Under the pieces are notes generated by a model. The model did no database searches and was not told the DNA's origin. It was given only the letters and a program-made list of their open reading frames with translations. A stretch of DNA of 48,155 bases, from IMG/VR virus record IMGVR_UViG_3300035698_002941, positions 1 to 48,155 of that record, one strand, 5' to 3'. Shown here one piece after another: positions 34,964-42,755 of the stretch (its first letter is position 1; each line of letters begins with the position of its first letter). The position numbers and the translations under genes were made by a program. The DNA comes from a virus.

Positions 34964-35147
34964 TAATTCTCTCCGTCATACCTTCCGCGAGTTGTGATGG
35001 GCAAGTGCCACTGGCGACTTCCATTAATGCCGCGTTAACACCGTACTCAAATGCCAGCTTGCACATCTTGAGATCACGCTGAGTTGAACGACTCGCCATC
35101 GCTGATTGAAACTTGAGCCAACTTTCGTCAATCACTGGAAGGTTCAA
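34950..35147 (-). CDS. Hypothetical protein, 65 aa (TTG start)
   Basis: The frame opens at a TTG at 35147 that overlaps the MazG-like gene's stop (TTGA), with GGAGG about 9 nt upstream, so the unusual start is well supported. The product is helical (F-E-Y-G-V-N-A-A-L-M-E-V-A) without known motifs. Confidence 0.6.
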   Translation of the reverse strand: MNLPVIDESWLKFQSAMASRSTQRDLKMCKLAFEYGVNAALMEVASGTCPSQLAEGMTERINGES

Positions 35148-35488
35148 AACTCTTTACCTCCATGCTTGTGATCGCGACTGTCGTTGTACATCATTTTCGC
35201 AATGACCGCACCTGACACATCGTGATCGTAAGCTTCAGCGTAATCCATAATGCGAATGATCACGTCGGCTAACTCAACCTCCACATTTTTATAATGCTCA
35301 CAATGGTGGTCTTGTGGGTTGCCCGCACGTAAACCTTCGAGTGCTTCACTCAATTCACTGTGCATAAGGGCGATCATCTCACCCTGATTGCGTGGGCCAT
35401 CCTCCTGATCCCACCAGCCTTTACTGTGGGCGGTGGCGTGAACGTGCTCCTGCACGCTCCTCCATTCCTCTATAAAATCACCGAACAT
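35144..35488 (-). CDS. MazG-like nucleotide pyrophosphohydrolase
   Basis: 114 aa with an excellent AAAGGAG site. The catalytic pattern of the all-alpha NTP-PPase fold is present: Glu45 and Glu48 in H-S-E-L-S-E-A-L-E-G, and Glu72 and Asp75 in V-E-L-A-D-V-I-I-R-I. It also has the D-H-K-H-G-G-K-x-F tail common in phage MazG-like proteins. These enzymes hydrolyse (d)NTPs or alarmone-type nucleotides, cleaning the pool or lowering starvation signals during infection. Confidence 0.87.
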   Translation of the reverse strand: MFGDFIEEWRSVQEHVHATAHSKGWWDQEDGPRNQGEMIALMHSELSEALEGLRAGNPQDHHCEHYKNVEVELADVIIRIMDYAEAYDHDVSGAVIAKMMYNDSRDHKHGGKEF

Positions 35489-35503
35489 ACATTACTCCTT
35501 TAA

Positions 35504-36337
35504 TTATTGCCCAGGTATCCCATGCACTCCAGGCGTTAAGATCGCAGGGTTAGGTTGCCCAGGCACCACGCCAGCAACAGCAGCAACCGGTGCAGTAGGG
35601 ATCGCAGCGGCCACAGGTGCCGCAGCAACTGCCGCTGGCGCACCAAGCACAGGTGCCGCTTGCGTAGGGACTACGGGTGCTACTCCAGGTATCACTGGCG
35701 CTGCGGGTATAGCACCAGCAATGGGCGCTGCTGACATTCCGACTGGCATGTGAGCCACTGGAGCTGCTGCCAATAATGCCGCGCCATCGGGACCGAAATG
35801 AATCTCAGGACCGAAGCCCATGAACTGAACAAAATTATGATTTAGATACAATCCAGGGTCAGCCGGATCACCGTTACCCGCAACGTTGCCAATGACTCGA
35901 ACAAAGTATCCACGCTTAACTGACGCGGGGTCGATCATGACACTCGCGGCATCTTGAGCGTAGACAGTAGGTTTGAATGAGCTACCAAACTGAAACACGA
36001 AGTGACCGGCAAACCCTTCGCGCTGATTGTAAGGCTGGCCAGTACCCGTCAGTGCTGTATCACCATCCAGAAATTTCCACCGGAATGTTGGAAGGTTGAA
36101 CTGACCGCCAGGAAATGACGACTGTGCCGCTTGTGTTAACAGTGCATAGAATGCGCCAAGGTCGGGATTATCTTTAGCGATGGCTATGCCGAAGTAATAA
36201 TCTTCTCGCGGTTGACCGGCATTAGCGCCAGTTTTAAACACTAAAGGTGCGCCTTTCTTGTCGGTGGTGTTGGGGGTCCAGATGCTACCCTGAATCCAAC
36301 GTCCGACTGGTGATACAAACTCAATTGCTTCTGACAT
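35504..36337 (-). CDS. DUF2815-type single-stranded DNA-binding protein
   Basis: 277 aa; AAGGA lies 10 nt before ATG 36337. The opening P-V-G-R-x-x-x-G-S-I-W-x-P followed by K-x-G-A-P-L-V-F and Y-Y-F-G-I-A-I-A-K is the signature of DUF2815-like proteins, OB-fold ssDNA-binding proteins of phages, as is the Q-F-M-G-F-G-P-E segment. The last ~85 residues are an Ala/Pro/Val low-complexity tail unlike the acidic tail of T7 gp2.5. It should coat single strands during replication. Family assigned by resemblance. Confidence 0.8.
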   Translation of the reverse strand: MSEAIEFVSPVGRWIQGSIWTPNTTDKKGAPLVFKTGANAGQPREDYYFGIAIAKDNPDLGAFYALLTQAAQSSFPGGQFNLPTFRWKFLDGDTALTGTGQPYNQREGFAGHFVFQFGSSFKPTVYAQDAASVMIDPASVKRGYFVRVIGNVAGNGDPADPGLYLNHNFVQFMGFGPEIHFGPDGAALLAAAPVAHMPVGMSAAPIAGAIPAAPVIPGVAPVVPTQAAPVLGAPAAVAAAPVAAAIPTAPVAAVAGVVPGQPNPAILTPGVHGIPGQ

Positions 36338-36340
36338 GAT

Positions 36341-37522
36341 TTATGTTCCTTCGTGATTGTCTAAGATTCGTCTTAGTTGATTAGGGTCAGACTTCTTTAA
36401 TTTATGACCGGTAATTTTTCTAGTAATGAACGGTTCTAGCGTAGCACTATCGACGCCAGCTTTCGATAACCGTTTGTCGGATTGTGCAGGTGTGCATACT
36501 TTCACCTTCTCGCTCAGATCAACATCGAACATGTTGGCCATCGCGATCATCTCAGCATCGCTCATAGTCCATGTACGGTTGCCCATCGTGGGTGAGAGGC
36601 TGTAACCAGGGACCGGACGGTTGTTGCGCAATTCATTCTCAATGAACTCATTGACGCCGGACAATCTACCCTTGATTACTTCCATCGCTTGCTCAAGTAC
36701 TTGCTTCTCGTAGGCCATCGCTCGTGGGTCCGTCAAGTTAGTGAGCGGAATTATCTGCGTGGTCGAGAAATCAGCAGCACCAGCACTCACATCAAGGAAG
36801 GCGGGACATGCATGACGTGCTTTACAGTCACGGCAATGCGGTCCCGTTGTCGCCTTATCGAAATTGTTAATGACGTTGTGCGCTGCCGCTTGCAGAATGT
36901 TGACGTAAGCTCTCAGTTTCTCACTGTCGAACTCCCATTTACGAAAGGCACCTTGACCGTCATAGAACGATCGTGGTGCTACAACGTTGACCACGATGCG
37001 GCGAATGTACTCAGCTTGCGGCTTTGGTAATACACCGATCACGTACAATATCATCTGCCAATTTTCGAACGCATCCACACTGCGAAAGCCGAACTTAAAA
37101 TCCCATAGATATAGAACGTTGTTCGCAACATCGTACACCCACGCATCAGGCGTACCGAAACATTGATCATGCACGAGACTAATGTCGGTACGTTCTTCAA
37201 CGACCAGCGATCTAAGCAGACCATTGTCATTGCACACCTTCAGCACGTCACGAGTGTACATCTGAGCGCCGTCAGCCATCTCTTCAGTAATGACCACGCC
37301 GTTAGGTGCAATCTCACCGACAAAGCTATGAGGCAGTCTCACACTCTCACTGTTGTCCTTGAACGACAATAATGTCTCACTGCATACCCAATGCGCAGCG
37401 GTGCCATCAGCGGTATCTTCCGGCTTGTCAGGCAGACCGTGTTGCAACGTCATTGTCGGTGACGCCGCGCAGTACGCCCATTGAGCAGCGCTGCTAGGCG
37501 CTAGTAATGGTGAGTGGGACAT
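36341..37522 (-). CDS. DUF2800-type nuclease (RecB/Cas4-like PD-(D/E)XK fold)
   Basis: 393 aa; the start overlaps the upstream stop (TAATG). The conserved opening is S-S-A-x-x-W, followed by A-D-G-T-A-A-H and G-T-P-D-A-W-V. D-F-K-F-G follows in L-Y-L-W-D-F-K-F-G-F, supplying the catalytic Asp and Lys, and C-R-D-C-K-A-R-H-A-C resembles part of the Fe-S/zinc cluster of Cas4-like nucleases. DUF2800 genes are a standard partner of DUF2815 genes in phage replication modules, as here, and likely process DNA ends during recombination or replication. Confidence 0.82.
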   Translation of the reverse strand: MSHSPLLAPSSAAQWAYCAASPTMTLQHGLPDKPEDTADGTAAHWVCSETLLSFKDNSESVRLPHSFVGEIAPNGVVITEEMADGAQMYTRDVLKVCNDNGLLRSLVVEERTDISLVHDQCFGTPDAWVYDVANNVLYLWDFKFGFRSVDAFENWQMILYVIGVLPKPQAEYIRRIVVNVVAPRSFYDGQGAFRKWEFDSEKLRAYVNILQAAAHNVINNFDKATTGPHCRDCKARHACPAFLDVSAGAADFSTTQIIPLTNLTDPRAMAYEKQVLEQAMEVIKGRLSGVNEFIENELRNNRPVPGYSLSPTMGNRTWTMSDAEMIAMANMFDVDLSEKVKVCTPAQSDKRLSKAGVDSATLEPFITRKITGHKLKKSDPNQLRRILDNHEGT

Positions 37523-38205
37523 TACTCAAGCCCGAGAGTAATGAGCGCAGCGGGCAACAGATCAGGACGGCTAACCAGATCAGCAAATTGACCTAAGCCC
37601 AACGCGGTCGCCATTGCAGCCAGGGTTGCTTGATCACCTTTACCGGACGTAGTTACTTTGCTAAGGAACACAGGCCACGTTAATGCATCGCCCCCAGGTA
37701 CTGCCGGTGCTACAGGCGCGACGGGTGCTACGGCCACCGCTGGCGCTTGCTGTGAGGCCGCTGGCGCTTGCTGTGAGGCCGCTGCTGCCGCGTTAATGTC
37801 GGGTACTGCTGCTACTGCCGGTGCGGGTGCGACTTGCTCAGCGGCCACTGCTGCAACGTCAGCCGCCTTGACGCCTTTACGTTTCTTCCAGGTACCATCG
37901 GCTTTCTTAGTCTTAGTGCCCGCATGCAATCGTTCATCCCACGCAACACCAGCGCTGTCAACGTCGCCGTCAGTTAAAACTACTGTAGGCGGTGTCTCAA
38001 CGACCGGCACCACCATGACTTCAGTTTCAGGTGGTGGCATCTCAACGACCGGCACCACCGTGACTTCAGTATCAGGCGGTGGTAGGTCAGTGATCACCTG
38101 TTCAACGATCGGTTGTGTGTTGACGGCCACGTCGATCATTTGCTTTAGCATTGCTGCCTTGCTACAGCTTAGATCGTCAAGGTTAATTGTTAGTGTGTTA
38201 CTCAT
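37522..38205 (-). CDS. Low-complexity phage protein with W-D-E-R-L-H motif, 227 aa
   Basis: It lies between the VRR-NUC and DUF2800 genes with tiny overlaps to both. A central block, D-S-A-G-V-A-W-D-E-R-L-H-A-G-T-K-x-K-x-A-D-G-T-W-K, is a motif seen in small proteins of DUF2815/DUF2800 phage modules. It is flanked by a 45-bp tandem repeat (V-V-P-V-V-E-x-P-P units) and an Ala/Pro/Gln tract containing A-S-Q-Q-A-P-A twice. The C-terminal 45 residues look folded and helical. Function unknown; replication-associated by context. Confidence 0.68.
   Translation of the reverse strand: MSNTLTINLDDLSCSKAAMLKQMIDVAVNTQPIVEQVITDLPPPDTEVTVVPVVEMPPPETEVMVVPVVETPPTVVLTDGDVDSAGVAWDERLHAGTKTKKADGTWKKRKGVKAADVAAVAAEQVAPAPAVAAVPDINAAAAASQQAPAASQQAPAVAVAPVAPVAPAVPGGDALTWPVFLSKVTTSGKGDQATLAAMATALGLGQFADLVSRPDLLPAALITLGLE
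37996..38085. repeat. 45-bp tandem repeat, two units
   Basis: Units at 37996-38040 and 38041-38085 are nearly identical and encode a Pro/Val-rich 15-residue repeat in the 227-aa protein. A second short duplication (21 bp, encoding part of A-S-Q-Q-A-P-A) lies near 37740-37783. Confidence 0.85.
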
Positions 38206-38570
38206 GTTGGTAGTGCTCCAGTTGTAAAGGCAGCAATGCCGCCATGATCATTAACTATGGTAATGAATTTTAATTGTGCTTGTTCGCGTGGTGAATTGCT
38301 ATACCGCCAGTCGGAATGTTTACACTCCAGCGCTACGAATTGTCCCAGCGTTTGACCGACCATTTCCTGCGTGATCAATACAGGTCGAACACCGATCAGA
38401 TCGCTCGACTTAGTTGTCTTATTCATTTGCGCCGAGTCGTTAGCCAATCCCCATCTGATGAAGTTGCCGTTGTCATCTTGACCCGCGCCACTATTATTCT
38501 TCCATAGCACCCAACCCTGCTGTGCTGCCATCAATCTTAAATCTTTAGTGACGTTCGCTTCGCTAGTCAT
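38202..38570 (-). CDS. VRR-NUC domain nuclease
   Basis: 122 aa; ATG 38570 overlaps the upstream stop (ATGA), so the TTG at 38585 is not preferred. The pattern W-K-N-N-S-G-A, then S-S-D-L-I-G, then G-Q-F-V-A-L-E-C-K-H and Q-A-Q-L-K-F-I with G-G-I-A-A-F at the end is the VRR-NUC form of the PD-(D/E)XK fold: Asp in S-D-L, Glu and Lys in L-E-C-K. Such stand-alone nucleases act on branched or structured DNA. It sits among replication genes. Confidence 0.88.
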   Translation of the reverse strand: MTSEANVTKDLRLMAAQQGWVLWKNNSGAGQDDNGNFIRWGLANDSAQMNKTTKSSDLIGVRPVLITQEMVGQTLGQFVALECKHSDWRYSNSPREQAQLKFITIVNDHGGIAAFTTGALPT

Positions 38571-38788
38571 AATTCTGTTGTCCAATCGTGACCCTCAATG
38601 AATTTTTTAAACTTGGCAAGATCGGTAACATTGAACTTAACGCTATCCTTATATATCTCAACATCTTGTTTTAACTCCTCAAGCTTCTCTAGGTCTTCAG
38701 CATTTGAATCTAATGTAGCTTGATAGTCGCGAGACATGTCTTGAAACGCCATAGCGGTCATGGGCAGGTCGCGATCGTAGTTATCCAT
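38567..38788 (-). CDS. Acidic coiled-coil protein, 73 aa (possibly the 3' part of a frameshifted gene)
   Basis: ATG 38788 lies inside the end of the upstream 55-codon gene. The product is acidic and helical (A-E-D-L-E-K-L-E-E-L-K-Q-D-V-E). The same frame is open upstream of its ATG and reads E-R-K-N-A-E-Q-T-V-Q-T-W-M-D, a natural continuation of the coil in the upstream gene. Either two coupled genes or one gene with a frameshift is possible. The ATG has no good ribosome-binding site. Confidence 0.55.
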   Translation of the reverse strand: MDNYDRDLPMTAMAFQDMSRDYQATLDSNAEDLEKLEELKQDVEIYKDSVKFNVTDLAKFKKFIEGHDWTTEL

Positions 38789-38925
38789 CCATGTCTGTAC
38801 CGTTTGTTCGGCGTTCTTTCGCTCATCAGTTTGGCTGCATCATTCTCACGTTCCTCATGCTCGCGAAGCAGTAATAGTAATTGACTGTACTCATTTGATA
38901 GTTTTACAAAGTGTTTAAAGTTCAT
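38758..38925 (-). CDS. Small coiled-coil protein, 55 aa
   Basis: ATG 38925 is preceded by a near-perfect AAAGGAG site with 7 nt spacing. The first ~37 residues are an amphipathic, Leu-rich and charged coil (L-L-L-L-L-R-E-H-E-E-R-E). After about residue 38 the sequence changes character (basic, then I-T-T-I-A-T-C-P), as expected if translation had left the original frame. It overlaps the next gene by 31 nt. Confidence 0.55.
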   Translation of the reverse strand: MNFKHFVKLSNEYSQLLLLLREHEERENDAAKLMSERTPNKRYRHGWITTIATCP

Positions 38926-38978
38926 TGAATCACTCCTTTAATGTCGCGCCAGTCGAACACTTCCAGCGATAATTGTTT

Positions 38979-41636
38979 TCATTCACACATCCTCATTATA
39001 TATTCGCTAACACGACCGTTGAGTTGTGACGCGGCGGGCTTACCTAATGTTTGGGCGGTCATTATGTCCACACCGAACAGCAGGTAGAACATTCTGTATT
39101 GCTCACTCGTTGAACGACCGTGCTGAATTTGGAAAGCTGACCACCATGAAATGTTGTCTCGTAATGACTGTTGCGCTAATTGTTTTAGTGTTATCTGTTT
39201 AGCGGCACTGTAGGCCGCTACTGTCGGAGCACCAGCGGCCAACATATTATCGCGTGTGACGCTCGCTGGCAAATCTACTTGCTCAACGTCAGCTCTCATC
39301 GCGGCCAAAGCAGCGGGAGTCAGTTCAAGTAAGTCACCATCAACGAACTCAATTCGATCGCGGCCTTGCGGAATGTGAATTGTTTTACAGTACGGGCACG
39401 CGCTGTAGGTACGCTCGTAAGGCTGAGTGCATTCCACACAGTAGCGCAACGGTATCCCATCGTCAGGGTTAACAAACGCTGGTGTCTTCTCACGCGCATC
39501 GAGCGACCATATTCTAGGCTTGTCGGGCAGACCGTGACGCATGACATTACCAACATGATCGATGATCAATGCCATTAACTTACCTTCCAATGTGCGTAAT
39601 GAACGACCGAACATTTGCACGAAAAGTCCGTAGCTAAATGTAGGCCGCGCCATAATAACCACTTCAATAGCGGGCAGATCGAAACCCTCACCGAATAGAT
39701 CGACGTTGACCAATAGATCGAGCGCGCCATTAGCTAACTGTTTGATTGCACCTTCACGTTCGATCGTTGGCGTACCAGCGTGAACACACTTGGCGCGAAC
39801 TCCAGCGCTATTGTAACGGGCGGCCATGTCGTCAGCGGTTTCAACGTCGGTGGCAAATACGACACCTCGCTTACCCATCGCGAATCGCTTGTAGTGTTCA
39901 ACCACATCGCCCATCAGGTGAGACTTACGTACAGCGATTTTTAATTGCTTAGCTTTGAAGTCGCCGGTACTGCCTTGCTCAACTTGACTGACATCCAGGT
40001 CGGACGGTGGGCAGACAATACGATAGTCACTCAGGTAGCCTTGATCGATCAGCCAGCGCATACCTGGACCCTCAACCAATACGTCCATCAATCCGTCGGT
40101 TGCACGGCCTAATCCTTGACCGTCACTGCGCGTTGGTGTGGCGGTCACCCCCAACCCACGGCATTGAGGGTGAGTCATGTGAGCAATGGCTTTACCGAAA
40201 GTGTTAGCTTCCAGTAAATGATGCACCTCATCTTGTACCCATAGTGTGATCGATCGTAACCATGATTGCAGTTCATGAGCACGAGCGTTAAGCGTTGCGA
40301 CACCGATCACACCGTGTCGTGCTTGCGGATCGTAATAGCTGCGACCGAACCGATCGATGTGATCACGTATTATTAACTTGCGTACACCGTCCGGTGCGAT
40401 AATTTTATGAGTAACGCCGTAACTGGCGAGCGCTCTCGATATTTGCATGACCAGCTCTTGACGATGGGCAATGGCAACGGCTGCACCTTTGTGATTCATC
40501 ATGATGTGAGCGAACACGATGGTATTGTGCACCACGGTAAAATCATCAAGTAAAAATCTACTATTACCATTTACGGTGACCCCCATATAGAAGTCTTGAC
40601 CAACCTCGCTCACCGTAAATCCTGTCCTCAATAGGTTTCTGTTGGGTTTTTGGTTATGAGGTTTTCGACGCTCGACTAAAAATGGAATATCAGACCAGTC
40701 ACCTGTAATGCTCAATCTATGGTAGCCGACATCGTTGACAATTTTTACAGACCTTAAAACTCTGAACCCTAAACTTTGAGCTATGGTTTCAATACCATCA
40801 GCCACAGTCGCATGCTTCTGACATATTTCGTGAGACCCGTTATGGTAATAACCGTCAGTGTCCAGAATTCCCGCGAGCAGGCTTCGCCGCTGTTCGACCG
40901 ACCCCGTTATGGCGTAATGAGGTATCACTTTCTGAGAACCTAGACCGAAATGATCACGTAAAAAATTAAGAAAAGGATTGGGGTTTGCACCCTTCCCTGA
41001 TGAGATTGAAAATGTAGGGCAATCACCTTCTCTAATCTTCTTGCGGTGAAGCTTTAAATTATTATCGTGACAAAATTGCTCAAGGTAATGGTGAATTTCG
41101 AAATCAGCATTTGTTATTTCAGGCGTTTTAGTAGTTCCACCGCCCAACCATAAACCAATCATGTAAGGATCATACTTCCAAAGGTCGGAATGCTCCCATC
41201 CTTCAAAACCTGTAGCGTACTGTTTCAGAACATGCTTTATGAATTTGGGTAGTGACAAATATTCCTGTAAACCTATATCGTGCCGTGAGTTTTTCGTAAA
41301 ACGCTTATTAACATTAGCGTTGCAGACCAATGAAAGTATGTGACCTTGATTGCAATACCACGCCTTACCTTTCACGGGTTGAATTTTATATATCGTTGAG
41401 TACCCCAGATCGGCATTTGTTACTGTACGTGACTTGTTATCATCACCTAAAAGCAAATCACCAACCTTCAGTTCACCAGCCTTCCTGACTGTACCATCGT
41501 ACATCATGACGTTTTGATTCACCCAAAGACATTTTCCACCGCCTGTAGCGAGCACGGCGCACACATTGCGAGCGCCGTTATCCCAATGATCGTAAATGTC
41601 GTCGACTAAGTCTTGTTGGTAAGGTCTAAGTTGCAT
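38979..41636 (-). CDS. SF2 DEAD-like helicase interrupted by an intein
   Basis: 885 aa as read, about 549 aa after removal of the intein. The N-terminus L-R-P-Y-Q-Q-D-L-V and motif I A-T-G-G-G-K are separated from the following T-I-V-F-A-H by a 336-residue insertion (residues 36-371). After rejoining, the motifs are motif II D-E-V-H-H, motif III G-V-T-A-T-P-T-R and motif VI Q-M-F-G-R-S-L-R, followed by a four-Cys zinc ribbon (C-V-E-C ... C-P-Y-C). It likely unwinds DNA for replication or recombination. The gene sits in the replication unit near nuclease genes. Without splicing the Walker A loop is broken and the ATPase would be dead. Confidence 0.92.
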   Translation of the reverse strand: MQLRPYQQDLVDDIYDHWDNGARNVCAVLATGGGKCLWVNQNVMMYDGTVRKAGELKVGDLLLGDDNKSRTVTNADLGYSTIYKIQPVKGKAWYCNQGHILSLVCNANVNKRFTKNSRHDIGLQEYLSLPKFIKHVLKQYATGFEGWEHSDLWKYDPYMIGLWLGGGTTKTPEITNADFEIHHYLEQFCHDNNLKLHRKKIREGDCPTFSISSGKGANPNPFLNFLRDHFGLGSQKVIPHYAITGSVEQRRSLLAGILDTDGYYHNGSHEICQKHATVADGIETIAQSLGFRVLRSVKIVNDVGYHRLSITGDWSDIPFLVERRKPHNQKPNRNLLRTGFTVSEVGQDFYMGVTVNGNSRFLLDDFTVVHNTIVFAHIMMNHKGAAVAIAHRQELVMQISRALASYGVTHKIIAPDGVRKLIIRDHIDRFGRSYYDPQARHGVIGVATLNARAHELQSWLRSITLWVQDEVHHLLEANTFGKAIAHMTHPQCRGLGVTATPTRSDGQGLGRATDGLMDVLVEGPGMRWLIDQGYLSDYRIVCPPSDLDVSQVEQGSTGDFKAKQLKIAVRKSHLMGDVVEHYKRFAMGKRGVVFATDVETADDMAARYNSAGVRAKCVHAGTPTIEREGAIKQLANGALDLLVNVDLFGEGFDLPAIEVVIMARPTFSYGLFVQMFGRSLRTLEGKLMALIIDHVGNVMRHGLPDKPRIWSLDAREKTPAFVNPDDGIPLRYCVECTQPYERTYSACPYCKTIHIPQGRDRIEFVDGDLLELTPAALAAMRADVEQVDLPASVTRDNMLAAGAPTVAAYSAAKQITLKQLAQQSLRDNISWWSAFQIQHGRSTSEQYRMFYLLFGVDIMTAQTLGKPAASQLNGRVSEYIMRMCE
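40524..41531 (-). mobile_element. Intein with LAGLIDADG homing endonuclease in the helicase Walker A motif
   Basis: 336 residues begin with Cys (C-L-W-V-N-Q-N-V-M-M-Y-D-G) and end V-V-H-N before a Thr +1 residue, matching intein blocks A and G. Block A continues with K-A-G-E-L-K-V-G-D, block B carries C-N-Q-G-H-I-L-S, and block F is F-Y-M-G-V-T-V-N-G-N-S-R-F-L-L-D-D-F. Two LAGLIDADG-type helices are seen: Y-M-I-G-L-W-L-G-G-G and L-L-A-G-I-L-D-T-D-G. The first has lost the usual acidic residue. Only about 3 GATC sites occur here, against about 15 in a neighbouring kilobase, supporting separate origin. Confidence 0.95.
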
Positions 41637-41642
41637 TAGTAC

Positions 41643-42047
41643 TCACAATAACTCCAACGCAGCGTAAGTGATGGTTGATGGTTCGCTGTACTCCGAGTAC
41701 ACACGGTCGCGATTGTAGTCGATAGCGAACGATCGTATTTTAATCTCGACCGTGACTTCGTTATCAATCAATTGCAACAGCGGTAATGTGGTAGTGATGC
41801 ACGCCTTGATCGGTGTTTGCGGTCGGAACCACCACTTGATTTGCTCCCGCACAATTGAACCTTCCACACTGATGGCCGCTTCGATGCCTCCCAGCTCGCC
41901 CAGGTTACGGTAAGGTACTGGCGCTGCGGTAGTGGTGTACTCAATGGTAGCGCACGGCAGTGTGACGGGCACTGGTGTAGCTAACCCACCACCACTAATG
42001 ATAGCGATTGTAGCAATGACCACTTTGGATTTAGTTGGCGTCGGCAT
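41643..42047 (-). CDS. Hypothetical protein with N-terminal hydrophobic segment, 134 aa
   Basis: ATG 42047 lies within the end of the preceding gene (17-nt overlap). A basic start, K-S-K, followed by V-V-I-A-T-I-A-I-I looks like an export signal or anchor. The remainder is beta-rich with possible Ig/fibronectin-like strands (V-T-V-E-I-K-I-R-S-F-A-I-D). It pairs with the next upstream gene, which is also predicted to be exported. Function unknown. Confidence 0.62.
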   Translation of the reverse strand: MPTPTKSKVVIATIAIISGGGLATPVPVTLPCATIEYTTTAAPVPYRNLGELGGIEAAISVEGSIVREQIKWWFRPQTPIKACITTTLPLLQLIDNEVTVEIKIRSFAIDYNRDRVYSEYSEPSTITYAALELL

Positions 42048-42369
42048 ACGTCACCCCCATTACAGGTACGGGCGGTGCCAGGACAATAGGATTGATCAAC
42101 TTGGCTACCATATTGCTCAATGCACTAACGTTACCGTCAGTGTCGGTCGTGGTCATCGTGAAGGTGACTAATGTAGGTTCGTCAACAACGACCGTGTGAT
42201 CAAGTTTGGTGGTGCGTGGGTCTTCGATAGTGAGCGTCGTGCCCATCGGTGCCATCTGCACATTGTAATGGCTGACCTCTTCGATCGGTAATGCGACACC
42301 ATCCTCTCGCAGCGTTGGTATCTCCCATGACAGTAGCGCGTTAGCTAGCAGTAGTGTTGATATCATCAT
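42031..42369 (-). CDS. Fibronectin-III-like exported protein, 112 aa
   Basis: The ATG overlaps the upstream stop (ATGA) and has AGAGGG 10 nt before it. A short hydrophobic start (I-S-T-L-L-L-A-N-A-L-L) is followed by L-S-W-E-I-P-T-L-R-E-D-G-V-A-L, the typical opening of an FN3 domain, and a V-T-F-T-M-T-T-T-D-T-D-G-N-V-S-A-L-S strand pair that would be its C-terminal half. A periplasmic or surface role is inferred. Confidence 0.65.
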   Translation of the reverse strand: MMISTLLLANALLSWEIPTLREDGVALPIEEVSHYNVQMAPMGTTLTIEDPRTTKLDHTVVVDEPTLVTFTMTTTDTDGNVSALSNMVAKLINPIVLAPPVPVMGVTYADAN

Positions 42370-42755
42370 TCTATTAGCCCTCTCAATTTAGCGATCACCA
42401 TTTGCGGAGTGACCAAGTGGGCGGGCACACTACCATAGTAAGCGTGACTATTCTCATGCTTATAGCACAGCTTTCGTGCGGTAACGATGTCGATATCTAA
42501 CCAACACGCTATAGCGTCACTACCAACATGACCGTCAAACATCGGAGCGCCGGTATCAGCGTTTACTTCACCACCGTCACACCTGAAAGAATCTGACATA
42601 GCAATGTGACCACCAACGCACGCGACGGTCATTGATGACGCTCGCTGTCTTGCCTTGTGGGCGGTCATTATAACTTGCCACGACCCCACATAAAACTGAT
42701 GATCACGTGCGACATTGAGCGTTAGGATCGCATCGTTAATTCGTTCGTTATTCAT
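42366..42755 (-). CDS. Hypothetical protein, 129 aa
   Basis: ATG 42755 lies across the stop of the 56-aa membrane gene (8-nt overlap), suggesting reinitiation; starts at 42761 and 42764 are alternatives. The product contains C-V-G-G-H-I-A near residue 48, several His and Cys, and a helical C-terminus (V-I-A-K-L-R-G-L-I). No family recognised. Confidence 0.62.
   Translation of the reverse strand: MNNERINDAILTLNVARDHQFYVGSWQVIMTAHKARQRASSMTVACVGGHIAMSDSFRCDGGEVNADTGAPMFDGHVGSDAIACWLDIDIVTARKLCYKHENSHAYYGSVPAHLVTPQMVIAKLRGLIE

Noticed and set aside
37658-38227. 189-codon plus-strand frame rich in Ala, Thr and Gly
   Set aside because: It is the antisense of the Ala/Pro-rich repeats of the 227-aa gene. 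It lies against the direction of the unit and has no supported start.
40524-41531. The insertion as an ordinary accessory domain of the helicase
   Set aside because: It splits the Walker A loop between K and T and carries the Cys1, H-N and Thr+1 residues of a splicing element.
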